The notes below the pieces were generated by a model. The model had not been told where the DNA came from. It did not search any database and worked only from the letters and a program-made list of their open reading frames with translations. This document shows positions 43,096-53,744 of a DNA stretch of 64,000 bases, one piece after another. How positions within the stretch are numbered: the first letter of the stretch is position 1; each line of letters starts with the position of its first letter. The stretch is from Sugiyamaella lignohabitans (Eukaryota; Ascomycota; Dipodascomycetes; Dipodascales; Trichomonascaceae), in contig NC_031674.1 in NCBI RefSeq assembly GCF_001640025.1, positions 2,294,001 through 2,358,000 of the forward strand, given 5' to 3'. Both the position numbers and the translations under genes were made by a program.

Positions 43096-44190
43096 TTAAG
43101 CCAGAAGCTTCTTGACTTGGGCAGAGATGGCATCTCCGACCTGTGTCGTGGATGCAGAGCCGCCAAGGTCTCCAGTGTGAACACCAGCATCAAGAACAGT
43201 GCGAACGGCAGCCTCAACAGCGTCAGCAGCCTCCTTGAGATTGAGTGATAGACGGAGCATCATAGCGGCAGATAAAATGGCAGCAATGGGGTTGACCTTG
43301 TTTTTGGGTAGATCAGGTGCACTACCGTGACAGGGTTCATAGAGTCCAAATGCATTGTTCTTGTCAGGAAGAGACGAGAGAGAAGCCGATGGCAGCAGAC
43401 CTAAGGAACCAGGAATGACAGAAGCCTCGTCAGAGATGATGTCACCGAACATGTTGTTGGTGATAATAACACCATTCAAGGCGGTCGGACTCTTGATAAG
43501 CATCATAGCAGCCGAATCGATTAATTGATGTTGTAATTTGAGTTGAGGGAATTCCTTGCTGATAGTTTCAGTCACAACCTTTCTCCAAAGTCTAGAAGAA
43601 GCCAGGACATTGGCCTTGTCCAAACTCCAAACTGGTAGAGGAGGGTTGGATTGAAGAGCCAAAAACGCGGCCATTCTGGTAATTCGTTGAACTTCAGCAA
43701 CGCTGTATTCTTCAGTATCGCTTGCAACACCGGATCCGTCATCTTCCTTACGAGCTCCAAAGTAAATACCACCAACGAGCTCACGGACAACTGTGAAATC
43801 GGTGCCACGAACAATATCAGCCTTGAGAGGAGAAAGTTCGACAAGCGAGTCACTGGCAAATGAACATGGTCTCAAATTGGCATACAGATTAAGCTCCTTG
43901 CGGATTTTGAGAAGTCCTTGTTCAGGACGAACTGCCCCGGTACCCCACTTGGGACCACCAACGGCACCTAAAAGTACCGCGTCAGCCTTCTTGGCAGCTT
44001 CGAGAGTCTCATCAGGAAGAGGCGATCCGGTAGCATCGATAGCAGCACCACCAATTAAATGGTTGTGGAAGGTAAACTTGATGTCTTTGCGAACTTCCGA
44101 AATGGCTTCGAGCACCTTGACTGCCTCAGCAATGACTTCTGGACCAGCATGGTCACCACCGAGAATCACAATGTTCTTTGTTTCAGACAT
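43096..44190 (-). CDS. LEU2: LEU2, 3-isopropylmalate dehydrogenase
   Basis: Third committed enzyme of leucine synthesis: NAD-dependent oxidative decarboxylation of 3-isopropylmalate in the cytosol. It has 364 residues, the usual length, with no intron. Seen are the N-terminal [12 protein letters not shown], the AVGGPKW loop, the substrate segment [21 protein letters not shown] and the signature [26 protein letters not shown], followed by [22 protein letters not shown] with Gly-Leu-Tyr-Glu marks the IPMDH branch, separating it from isocitrate dehydrogenases. A perfect Leu3 operator is 171 bp upstream. It diverges from SLP2. Confidence 0.97.
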   Translation of the reverse strand: MSETKNIVILGGDHAGPEVIAEAVKVLEAISEVRKDIKFTFHNHLIGGAAIDATGSPLPDETLEAAKKADAVLLGAVGGPKWGTGAVRPEQGLLKIRKELNLYANLRPCSFASDSLVELSPLKADIVRGTDFTVVRELVGGIYFGARKEDDGSGVASDTEEYSVAEVQRITRMAAFLALQSNPPLPVWSLDKANVLASSRLWRKVVTETISKEFPQLKLQHQLIDSAAMMLIKSPTALNGVIITNNMFGDIISDEASVIPGSLGLLPSASLSSLPDKNNAFGLYEPCHGSAPDLPKNKVNPIAAILSAAMMLRLSLNLKEAADAVEAAVRTVLDAGVHTGDLGGSASTTQVGDAISAQVKKLLA

Positions 44191-44360
44191 ATTGTTTTAC
44201 ATGCAGTGGATAAAGCTGTTTTGTTCAATTATAAATAACCCAAGGATCAATGTTGAACCAATTCACTTAATATGTTGTGCGTGATCTTTCTGATCTCTGT
44301 TGATATTTATATATGACCAATGTGAAAAAGTCACCCAGCATCTCACTCTGCATACAGACG

Positions 44361-44370
44361 CCGGTACCGG
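44361..44370. promoter_or_regulatory. Leu3 operator CCGGTACCGG upstream of LEU2
   Basis: Exact match to the Leu3 site (CCGGNNCCGG) with the flanks GCCGGTACCGGG, 171 bp before the LEU2 ATG. Leu3 senses alpha-isopropylmalate and switches between repressor and activator. A second, imperfect half (GCCGGTTACCG) lies at about 44433. Confidence 0.85.
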
Positions 44371-44569
44371 GGATCCCCACACACATAAACTTACCTGCAT
44401 GCGATGTCGGTGACACAAAACTGCATGTCACGCCGGTTACCGTCCGATACTCCAGTCCGTGGCCAATATACTCCAAAGCTGTGAACCCGGGCCTATCCGA
44501 AATCGCTACCTTTTCTGTAACTGTCCCCCGCCAAGTCGGTTTACTTGCTATCCAGGATCCAGAGTGGGT

Positions 44570-44626
44570 CTCCGGCGGTCGGGGCTTTGCCCCACACCCC
44601 TGGCTCCTCTCGCCTCGCTCGAGTCG
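44570..44626 (-). repeat. GC-rich triple-hairpin repeat, copy J
   Basis: Minus-strand copy: ACTCGAGCGAGGCGAGAGG, then GCCAGGGGTGT, GGGGC-AAA-GCCCC and CCGCCGGAGAC. It lies between the Leu3 site and SLP2. Confidence 0.78.
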
Positions 44627-44884
44627 GATACGGGCATTCGGTCATGTTTTTCGTCAATTGGGTTCTGGATGGTTCTGAATAGGTCAATAATTAACTGGCT
44701 CCGAAAACTACTGGCTGTTAACTGCATATTCTGCGTTCGAAGAGTCCTAGCCCAAGTCAGCCTCGCGTCCAGCAGTGATCCAGTAACTGGTGAAGCTTAC
44801 TTATTCTGCAAGTGATTGAGATATCCACAGTGGCGGTGAATTGCATTCGATTAGAACCGGCAGAACTCCTGAGTATTATTAGGG

Positions 44885-46299
44885 ATGTTTCGAGTCTCTC
44901 CAAATATCGCTCGTATGGTGGCGACGACCATGGGCTCTACAGCACGCCCACTGGTCGCACGCCGGACAATTATGAACAACAGTGGTAACATGACATTTTT
45001 CCAGCATCAAGCGCTACCAACAAACACTGTGATCCGATTTGTTCCCCAGCAGACTGCCTGGGTTGTCGAGCGCATGGGAAAGTTTCACAGGTGAGTAAGA
45101 TATATAGCATGTCAAAGAAACAAGTGGGACAATGTGAATGTCTGGTTGGCTTTGCCAAATACAATTGAGAGAACAGAGCCTTCCGGGATCAGGAGCTGTG
45201 CGATTTCTCTCTTCAGTCAATTAAATCCCACATTTCATTTGACCACTGACTTTATAAGATGAGATTATTTGCTAGGCAAGCACAACGGGTCCGAACCAGT
45301 CTTCCTGCGTCCAGGAGGTGGGATATGTATGATTGCTCGACTCGGCATCGCACTTAAAAAGTAGTACTAACCTGCCAAAGAATCCTTGAGCCTGGTCTGG
45401 CCATTCTGGTCCCATTTCTGGATCGTATTAGATATGTCAAGTCTCTAAAGGAGTCGGCTGTGGAGATTCCAAGTCAGAGTGCCATTACTGCTGACAATGT
45501 CACTCTGGAGATGGATGGTGTCTTATATATTCGTGTCTTTGATGCTTACAAGGCAAGTTATGGTGTGGAGGACGCTGAATACGCCATTTCACAACTAGCA
45601 CAGACTACCATGAGAAGTGAGATTGGTCAATTGTCTCTGGATCATGTTTTAAAGGAGCGTCAGTCGCTCAATTCTAATATTACAACCGCCATCAACGAGG
45701 CAGCTAAAGACTGGGGTATCAAGTGTTTGCGTTATGAAATCAGGGATATCCACCCTCCTGCCAATGTTCTTGAGGCTATGCATCGTCAGGTATCTGCCGA
45801 ACGATCTAAACGAGCAGAAATTCTCGAGTCTGAGGGTCACCGACAGGCCGCCATTAACAAAGCAGAAGGTAGCAAGGAATCTGTTATTCTTGCCTCTGAA
45901 GCTATCAAGGCTGAAAATATTAACAAAGCTGCTGGTGAAGCCGAGGCTATTCTAGTGAAAGCCAAAGCTACTGCCGAAGGTATCAGACAAATCGCAAAAG
46001 CCATCCAGCAAACACCCGGTGGTGTAGATGCTGTTTCATTACAAGTGGCTGAGAAGTACGTGGATGCTTTTGGAAAACTGGCAAAAGAAAGTAATACTGT
46101 TGTTATTCCTGCTGGCCTTGGAGATATGGGTGGTCTCATTGCTGGTGGCCTTGGTATCTACGACAAAATTAGAAACTCTCAGGACACTGCCAAACTAGTG
46201 TCCAATTCTGAGCCCTCGTCTGCCTCATCTAGCGTCTCAACCGATTCGGGATCTACAATATCGCCGGCCGACATTAAGAATATTGTCGATAAGCTGTAA
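44885..46299 (+). CDS. SLP2, mitochondrial stomatin-like SPFH protein (one intron)
   Basis: Stomatin-like protein 2 homologue, a scaffold at the inner mitochondrial membrane that supports cardiolipin-rich domains; absent from Saccharomyces cerevisiae. Exon 1 is 44885-45090 and exon 2 is 45381-46299, giving 374 residues. The 290 nt intron (45091-45380) has GTGAGT, TACTAAC and AAG; splicing yields ERMGKFHRILEPGLAILVPFLDRIRYV without a break. The N-terminus (MFRVSPNIARMVATTMGSTARPLVARR) is a basic presequence. The SPFH domain spans about residues 45-220 (VEIPSQSAITADNVTLEMDG, RSEIGQLSLDHVL), followed by an Ala/Glu/Lys coiled coil and the conserved PAGLGDMGGLIAGGL segment. Longest intron in the window. 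Confidence 0.93.
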
Positions 46300-46467
46300 A
46301 GGGCAGGCTGGCTCTTATGTATATTTTGTGTATAAAAAACATGATGGACGCTATGTGCTAATGTGTCTGCCTCCGGAGTCTAAATATCTGCTGGAGTACT
46401 CTTACTAGCCCTACCAGAGTTCGGAGACCAAGAAACAGCTCCAAGTTATCTAAGAACTATTGGATAG

Positions 46468-46475
46468 TCACGTGA
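46468..46475. promoter_or_regulatory. TCACGTGA E-box upstream of the DsbA-like gene
   Basis: Perfect palindrome 107 bp before the ATG at 46582, with a TATATAA-like box at about 46511-46519 between them. Cbf1-type binding is inferred. Confidence 0.4.
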
Positions 46476-46581
46476 TTTGGCTTATAATTGCGCCATTGAT
46501 ACGCAACTGAGATATATAAAGAGCGAGGTTGGATTTACCAAATACTATATTACTTATTGATAATTTATTAAATCTGACACA

Positions 46582-47199
46582 ATGTCAATATCACCAAGAT
46601 ATCTTAGTCATCGTCTGGGTTCTGGCGGCGCTCATACAATTGAGATCTATCTTGACTATGTATGCCCAAACAGCAAAAGGGCTTTCGAAACTCTTTTGAA
46701 AGTCTTCCCGGAGGCAGAGAAGGCCAATCCTGGACAGTTTCAGTTTATTTTTCGCCACCAGATTCAACCTTGGCACCCATCGTCTACCCTTGTAGCTGAA
46801 GCTGGAATTGCAGTTGCAAAATTGGCTCCTACCAAGTTCTGGGACTTCTCTGCTGCTTTGTTCAAAGAATCTGATCAATACTATGATGAAGCTGTTTGGA
46901 ATGAGACTCGTGGCCAGACCTATGAGAGATTAGCCGATTTGGCTCATCACTCTGTTGGTTTAGAAAAGACAAAATTCCTAGATCTTGTTACTGTTGCACC
47001 AGCAAACCCACCCAAGAATGCTGGAAATAAGTTAGATAAGGATGTGAAAGCCTTTGTCAGACAGTCTCGCCAAAATGGTATCCATTTCAGTCCTACTGTG
47101 GTTGTAGACGGTATAATTGATCCTAGTATTGATTCACATTTTGATGTTGAAAAGTGGCTTTCGAAGTTACAATCAATTGATGAGGTCTCTAAGGCGTAG
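46582..47199 (+). CDS. DsbA-like thioredoxin-fold protein with CxxS motif
   Basis: 205 residues with a DsbA-type thioredoxin fold. IEIYLDYVCPNSKRAFETLL carries the active-site position as C-P-N-S: the second Cys is replaced by Ser. HFSPTVVVDGIID near residue 168 supplies the cis-Pro loop. No signal peptide or transmembrane segment is seen, so it is likely cytosolic; the first ~15 residues are weakly basic and mitochondrial entry cannot be excluded. A monothiol site points to glutathione-linked chemistry or a non-redox role. I do not know its substrate. Its promoter holds a TCACGTGA. It is in tandem with SLP2, and convergent with the next minus-strand ORF beyond a tRNA. Confidence 0.7.
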   Translation: MSISPRYLSHRLGSGGAHTIEIYLDYVCPNSKRAFETLLKVFPEAEKANPGQFQFIFRHQIQPWHPSSTLVAEAGIAVAKLAPTKFWDFSAALFKESDQYYDEAVWNETRGQTYERLADLAHHSVGLEKTKFLDLVTVAPANPPKNAGNKLDKDVKAFVRQSRQNGIHFSPTVVVDGIIDPSIDSHFDVEKWLSKLQSIDEVSKA

Positions 47200-47762
47200 T
47201 TATATGGTCTCTAATGAAGTAACATAGGAATTGCGGGATAGCCTGTAACAGAATTTCATTACCGTCCTTTTTTAGTAGCTCCTACAGATATGATATATAA
47301 TCTTCAATACAATAACATATTCGTTCTAGGTTCGTCCTGAAGCTTTTGCTGGTACCCATAGCAAGCTTGGGATTTTGACAATATATAGATTGAATATACT
47401 GTTTGTTGATTTTCTGAAGTACGTTACTACATATGCACGACCGATATGGCCCGAAATGAGACATCCTCACATCATGACAGCCACATCAACAATTATATCT
47501 TTTTCTCAACGCTTCTGAAGATGTAAACCGATTTATATCGGATTAATGATATTTATATGAGATAATTAACTTTTTTTCGATAAACATATGTGAATAATCC
47601 CTGTAGCAATGAAATATTTCTTGTTCAGTTGTTGCGGACTTAGCTCAGTTGGGAGAGCGCCAGACTGAAGTGTACTTTGGTCTTGATATCTGGAGGTCCT
47701 GTGTTCGATCCACAGAGTTCGCATTTTTTTTGGTTCCAATCCTTTTTGTTTACATATTAGAT
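47200..47762. other. Intergenic region around tRNA-Phe
   Basis: 563 bp between the DsbA-like gene and the orphan ORF. Besides the tRNA I see only AT-rich sequence. Confidence 0.5.
47634..47723 (+). tRNA. tRNA-Phe (GAA) with 17 nt intron
   Basis: Cloverleaf: acceptor GCGGACT pairs AGTTCGC, with a single G-T pair. The D arm is TTAGCTCAGTTGGGAGAGC (A box), the anticodon loop CTGAA with anticodon GAA, and the T arm CCTGTGTTCGATCCACAG (B box GTTCGATCC). The intron is 47671-47687, just 3' of the anticodon-adjacent G, and its ACTTTGG can pair with the anticodon stem-loop as in other yeast tRNA-Phe genes. A run of T follows at 47724 as a Pol III terminator. The sequence is nearly identical to Saccharomyces tRNA-Phe. 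Confidence 0.98.
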
Positions 47763-48395
47763 CTAGTATAATCCCATATAATATAAAAGTTTTTGTCCAA
47801 AAGTTCTGGGAGCCGAGGCTAGAATATAGATATATACCGATGGAACACTTGACGTTGTATGGTAGACCGACATGATAGGGTCCAGCTGAGGTGGATTTTC
47901 TATCTTATGATAGAGGATGCGGCCCAGATATCCATATGAATCTGTTAGAGAATCTAGCATCATTGTATAACTAGAGGACAAAACAAAGGGCACTTTGTAT
48001 TTGGATAACCGTCGGGAAAGAGCTGCATCAGTAGCCAGCGCGAGGTGTTCTACCATTCCAAATGACGGAAGCTTGAGTGGTAAAATGGATTTGACATAAT
48101 CAACCGTCGCTTGATCACCACAGCGCAGAAGCGCAAAGGGGGCAGCATCATAACTCCTGTCTTTAATAATTTGAAAGCCAGGCATAGGATAACCCTCGCG
48201 TTTAAAATCGACTTCGAGAGCAGCCAATAATTCCCTATCAAATTTACCAGAGTGGATATCAGGATATGGATAAGGAAGCGTATTAACAGCTAAGATCGGA
48301 GCATCATATTCAGGAGAGTATAGTCGGATAAACTCAATGGCTTCGACATACTTTTCAATTCTTTCAGGTTTGTGTTTTTGTATATTAGAAGACAT
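47763..48395 (-). CDS. Hypothetical protein, 210 aa
   Basis: Not recognised. ATG 48395 is chosen as the first in-frame ATG (MSSNIQKHKPERIEKYV); the frame extends upstream only from non-ATG codons. The sequence looks globular, with alternating hydrophobic and charged residues and no signal peptide: YVEAIEFIRLYSPEYDAPILAVNTLPYPYPD, PSFGMVEHLALATDAALSRRLSKYKVPFVLSSS. No membrane segment is clear. It lies between tRNA-Phe and the CYP52 gene, in the same direction as the latter, 134 bp away. The composition and length make a real gene likely. Confidence 0.65.
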   Translation of the reverse strand: MSSNIQKHKPERIEKYVEAIEFIRLYSPEYDAPILAVNTLPYPYPDIHSGKFDRELLAALEVDFKREGYPMPGFQIIKDRSYDAAPFALLRCGDQATVDYVKSILPLKLPSFGMVEHLALATDAALSRRLSKYKVPFVLSSSYTMMLDSLTDSYGYLGRILYHKIENPPQLDPIMSVYHTTSSVPSVYIYILASAPRTFGQKLLYYMGLY

Positions 48396-48529
48396 TACGA
48401 CTCTCCTGCCAACATATTGTTTACGCCAACGCAAATTATATAATGAAAAAGAAATAGAAAACGTTCCATAGTACAAGACTCAAACTAAACATACATAGAC
48501 TATACCATAATCTAGCTATTTATCTACAT

Positions 48530-50101
48530 CTACTCAATCAATCTTAGCCATACTCCTTCAGCAACAGATAAAGTTAAACTATGAAGTCCACGGAGATCTT
48601 TAAAAGATGGGGTAGCATCTGGATGTGGTTCAACGTCTCTAAAAGTCTGAAGAATGCGAACCAGTGTGAATGAGATCTCAGTCAATGCAAACTGTTGTCC
48701 CAGGCAGATTCTCGGCCCACCATTAAATGGCAGGTAATCCCACATGTGAAGCTTGCCTTCCTCCCACCTCTCGGGGCGGAAATCTTCCGCATCTTCTCCC
48801 CAGTATTTCTTCGTACGCTGCATAACATAGACCACGTAGCTTACAGTGGTCCCTTTCTTGACGAACACAGGGCTCGATTCGTCTTCACCTCCTCCCCTAG
48901 GAAGAATCGTGTCAGCTATAGCCATGCGTGAGTTCGAGGGAACAATTGGGAATAAACGGAGTACCTCATTGATTGTATTGGTGAGATAGGTTGATCGTTT
49001 TAGGGACTCAAAAGTAATTTTACTCGAGTCGTTGCCGAACGTTGTCAGAACTTCGTCTCTGAGTTTATTCCAAACACGCTTGTCCCGAGCGAGAATAAAC
49101 AAAGCAAAAGAGAGCAACGACGCAGTAGTGTCTCGCCCAGCAAGAAGAATATTGAATGCTTGGTCACGAATCACCTTAGGGTCTCTCGTTTGTTTGGCAA
49201 GCTGTTCTATGAAAATATATGAAAACTCTTGATCACCAGAGTCCGCTTTTTCCTTTTCTGTTTCAGCCAATGTTTTGTGTACGAAGTAATCAACAAAGTT
49301 GTGACAAATCTTCACTTCATGCTTGAAATGGTCAGGATTAGCCAAGAATGATAATTTGCCTAGTTGGATCCTCAATCGTAATGTCTTGAGACTGCCATTA
49401 AAACATTCAGCAAATTCCTGGGCAGTAACCTTAATCTCAGGACCTTGAACTTGCCGGTTACCATTTGATAGAGAGTCTACACTTTCACCAAACAAAAACT
49501 CAGTCGCAGTATCCAAAGTCAAATTATGGAAGTAGACTTGTGCGTCAAAAAAGCCAAATCCACGGCCATTGTCTTGATTACTATCGCGCTTGAAGTTTCG
49601 AATCAATTGATCAACATGTTCATTAAGAGAATTGAGCTGAGATACTTGTTGTCTCGAGAACTGAGGACGCAATAATGCTCGTGAATGCTTCCAGCCTTCT
49701 CCACTAAGCGTAAAAATACCATCTCCCAGCAAAGGGTAAAACGCACCATGACGAAGACCAAGCGAAAAATCCTTGAAATTGGTAGCCAAGACTGCCTTAA
49801 CGTTTTCTGGATCTCTTGTGACAATTCTGTTGAGACCCATGACCTCATCATGAAGTGTGTCATGTCCTGACTTGAAAAGATTCATCATAAAGTCACAAGT
49901 CTCATTACGAACCGAGGCTTGACGAGCCTTACGAAAATTAGCAATACCTAGAGGAAATGAATCAAGCAACCTGGTTGGAGGCTTTGTACGATGCTTTTTA
50001 GCCAAGTGAATTAATTCCCATCGAATATAGACTTCCCTGAATACGACAAAAAGAACCGCAAATGCTACAAGTAGCGCTAATTTGCCCAAAATCACCACCA
50101 T
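48530..50101 (-). CDS. CYP52-family cytochrome P450 (alkane / fatty-acid omega-hydroxylase)
   Basis: ER-anchored P450 of 523 residues. The N-terminus is a hydrophobic anchor (LGKLALLVAFAVLFVVF). The I-helix reads LLAGRDTTASLLS near residue 315, the K-helix ExxR lies in NEVLRLFPIVPSNSR near 372, and the heme-binding loop FNGGPRICLGQQFALTE with the axial Cys is near 458. This motif set, with the TDPENVKAVLAT-like region and GDGIFTLSGEGWKHSRALLRPQF, is typical of the yeast CYP52 family that starts omega-oxidation of alkanes and fatty acids. Substrate range cannot be read from the sequence. No intron. Confidence 0.9.
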   Translation of the reverse strand: MVVILGKLALLVAFAVLFVVFREVYIRWELIHLAKKHRTKPPTRLLDSFPLGIANFRKARQASVRNETCDFMMNLFKSGHDTLHDEVMGLNRIVTRDPENVKAVLATNFKDFSLGLRHGAFYPLLGDGIFTLSGEGWKHSRALLRPQFSRQQVSQLNSLNEHVDQLIRNFKRDSNQDNGRGFGFFDAQVYFHNLTLDTATEFLFGESVDSLSNGNRQVQGPEIKVTAQEFAECFNGSLKTLRLRIQLGKLSFLANPDHFKHEVKICHNFVDYFVHKTLAETEKEKADSGDQEFSYIFIEQLAKQTRDPKVIRDQAFNILLAGRDTTASLLSFALFILARDKRVWNKLRDEVLTTFGNDSSKITFESLKRSTYLTNTINEVLRLFPIVPSNSRMAIADTILPRGGGEDESSPVFVKKGTTVSYVVYVMQRTKKYWGEDAEDFRPERWEEGKLHMWDYLPFNGGPRICLGQQFALTEISFTLVRILQTFRDVEPHPDATPSFKDLRGLHSLTLSVAEGVWLRLIE

Positions 50102-51655
50102 CTTGATCGAGATTATATGTGTCCGGGATATAGAAAGAAATGTGTTTCTAGCTCAGCAAGTACCAAATCAATATTACATTCGATTCTTTATTTATAGGGT
50201 AGCCATTAGTCGGCTGACCGAGCTTACACCAGTGGTTGCCAGAAGGACTATCTACTAGCCTTAGACCGTCGATCTTGGCGTTAAGGTTAAGTGGGGAATG
50301 CATATATTAGCCTATCTTGGAGGGTTGCATCACTCTGCATACATATCCTGCATGCTCCAGCTGTACCCCTGGAAAACAAGAAAAATCTTGGTCTTGTTGG
50401 ACGGGTCCAAAACAACAGGTAAAACCCTCTAGCTACTGCTGGTCACCTTAATATAATCATTTGCCCTACTCGTTGTGAGAACATGAATGCGCTTTTTCGT
50501 GTAGGCAAAGTCACTGAAAGCCACGAAGTAGATATCGTCTTTTGTCTTTCCTTCGTACTGAGCTACGGCACCAACAATACGAAGAACTCGAAAAACTTGG
50601 ATGACTCACTAGACTAGGAAATAAGATAAAGAGATTGGCGAGGTTGCAATTGAGCAAAGCCGATTTTTCGCCCAACAAAAGCAGCGTTACACTCACTGGT
50701 ATCCAACAAGCAAATGATTGATGCAAGTCTAGGCAGGTGCACAACAGTTAATTGTTGACAGGACCCTATGCAGACTATTTACAGTAACTAGGCTCCTAGC
50801 TCTAGATTTCTGTACTTCTGGCTTGCTTTGTCTCTACTTTATCAGATATGTATGTGGCATCATTGGTCCGGAGAAGCAGTACTCAGATGCGATGCATAGC
50901 TAATACTGTTAGCATCCACTTAATTTGTAAGAAAATATCGGGAACAAACTTTGAGAGATCCGACATAATAATCGACAACAGAAGATCGTAACTCGAAACA
51001 GTACTGCGTGCCCGGAGAACCGTTCGTTCGGCGACTCATGACACCGAGAAGCCAGGGACGGATTACTTCAGGCTTTTAGTAGACTACACTACCAAAGTAC
51101 GGGGAAAAACTGAAACTGGAACATTTGCTGTATCTAATACCATAACTAATTACAGGGCCCTACGTCTGTTAATATGCTAGACACGACATACCCCGAACAC
51201 ATTTAGAGAGCCAGTTGGCCCAATAAGCCAATCAATTGGCTCTTCTACCATGATCAGAATGAATCCCTTGCCAGGTTATACATGTCAATTGATAATCGGG
51301 CTTATCGAAAGTCTACACGTGACGTGAGTATCGCATTGTATACTCTCAATGCCTTAGGAGATGCACAGCTAGGAGCACTATATGAATAAAGGATAATGAG
51401 TTCTGCGTATCCTGTGTTCTAAGGAGTAGTCATTTACTAAGCAAAGCAGACATCTGATCCCACTGCCCAACCCATGTGAAAATGTCAACGAGAATAGGCT
51501 GCTTGACGCCTAATTACAAGTCTTGTTATGTTAAAATGGGGTCCACAGTACTATAAAATCGGAGACAGGATGCCACCGTAAAAAAAAGTCCGAAGAAAAA
51601 AAACTTATATTCTTGACATACAAAATTAAGCTATTTCAAAGAAAGAAGTAGTGAC
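50102..51655. other. 1.55 kb gene-free region between CYP52 and UBI3
   Basis: Contains the CYP52 promoter (a TTTATAGG box near 50193-50200) and the UBI3 3' region. I see no gene and no repeat copy. Confidence 0.5.
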
Positions 51656-52366
<711 letters not shown>

Positions 52367-52916
52367 CTAGTAGGGGACAGAACGTTCTCGATATTTGAGC
52401 AAGGGGTAGTAAAATTTTAGTAATTAAGGTACTAACTTAGAATACTCACCATATTAGTGCAAATATAAATGTGACAAAAATGCTTCTAAGCGGTATATGG
52501 AGATATGGCGAAGCATCTAGCAGCTTCTTACGCTGAACTGACATACCCTACTAATCTCACTATGCTTTTGCAGTAATGGTGAGGTTAGTAACAAGTGGGG
52601 CTGATGCTGGTGCGTCGGATGGCTAGCTGGCATTATTACTGGTAAGTACCCGACTCGTCAGCTAACCGACGATAATCTCCCGAATATGCACCGAATAGCT
52701 TTAGGGCGTTAGTTACAGAGACACAGTACCCACATACCGAATCCAACCTCAGGGTTCCAGTCGTCTTGTTACCATCAAATTACATGCCGTCCAAAATATT
52801 TCAACGAGATATAGTGATACCGGCTGGTTCACAATGAAAAGAACCTACATTACCTCTGCTTCTCGCGGACTCACCCGTGGTGACGTGACTTCAGAGCTAG
52901 GACGCACAGGATCAAA

Positions 52917-52924
52917 TCACGTGA
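52917..52924. promoter_or_regulatory. TCACGTGA E-box in the UBI3/SCP160 region
   Basis: Perfect palindrome, 790 bp from the UBI3 ATG and 820 bp from SCP160. Cbf1 sites occur in ribosomal-protein promoters of some yeasts, but the distance here is large. Confidence 0.3.
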
Positions 52925-53744
52925 CAATACCACAGTGGGGTGGATATGCATGGTGAAACCCCAGTCGAGCTCGTTACGTGGCTTGTAACAGGGCCCTGTA
53001 ATATTTCAATATAACAGCTCAACATATACAAGTGATTTTGATAGGTAGTACATGCCACTGCTGTCGGTGAACATCTTGTAATTTACTTTGACAAAAACAG
53101 TCCTTTAAACAAAGACTAACAAGTATCGTTTATTTGTTACGGGAGATCTATAATTCCTGTTTAAATCTTGGATACTACGGACTTGACTTAGTTGTTTTGA
53201 TTTGGGGCATTCTCTGAAGTAAGTAGGGTAGAGTGATGGGCAGGGTTCTGTTGACAAGAAGGTCCAGCATAATGATTAGCGGCTGGAGCACGAATGTGGT
53301 AGCTCAGTATTCTTTATGCTTGTCTAGACAAATAAGAGCATGATTTGTTTATCGATGTTCTATATTTAAATCCATTTTTCAAACCCATATTTACGGTATC
53401 CGGATGTGGGCCTGCGGTTGGTCCTATTCCTGCAATAGAACCTAAGTCGGACAATTGCCAATCTTCCCCGTGCTTAAATTTTTTGAGAAGTTACAACAAT
53501 TGTGGGGCTCCAGCTGGTTGAGGGCACGACATGAATATTGATTGTGTTTGACCGCTAACAAATGTTAGATTTATTTGCATTTAAGACGAAATTTTAAAAT
53601 AACCATTTGGCAGTTCTGATTGATTTGCTTTGGCTGATTCTTCTGTGCCTTTAGTGCTTTATTTCTGACTCTTCTATTTTTGGTATTTTTCTCTTTTCCT
53701 TAACGGTTTAGCTGTTCAATTTTTTGATTGCCTGAGTTTGCAAC

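Larger units (their letters stand above)
44191..44884. promoter_or_regulatory. Divergent LEU2/SLP2 region
   Basis: 694 bp. It contains the Leu3 operator (44361-44370) and repeat copy J (44570-44626). Otherwise mixed sequence without a gene. Confidence 0.6.
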
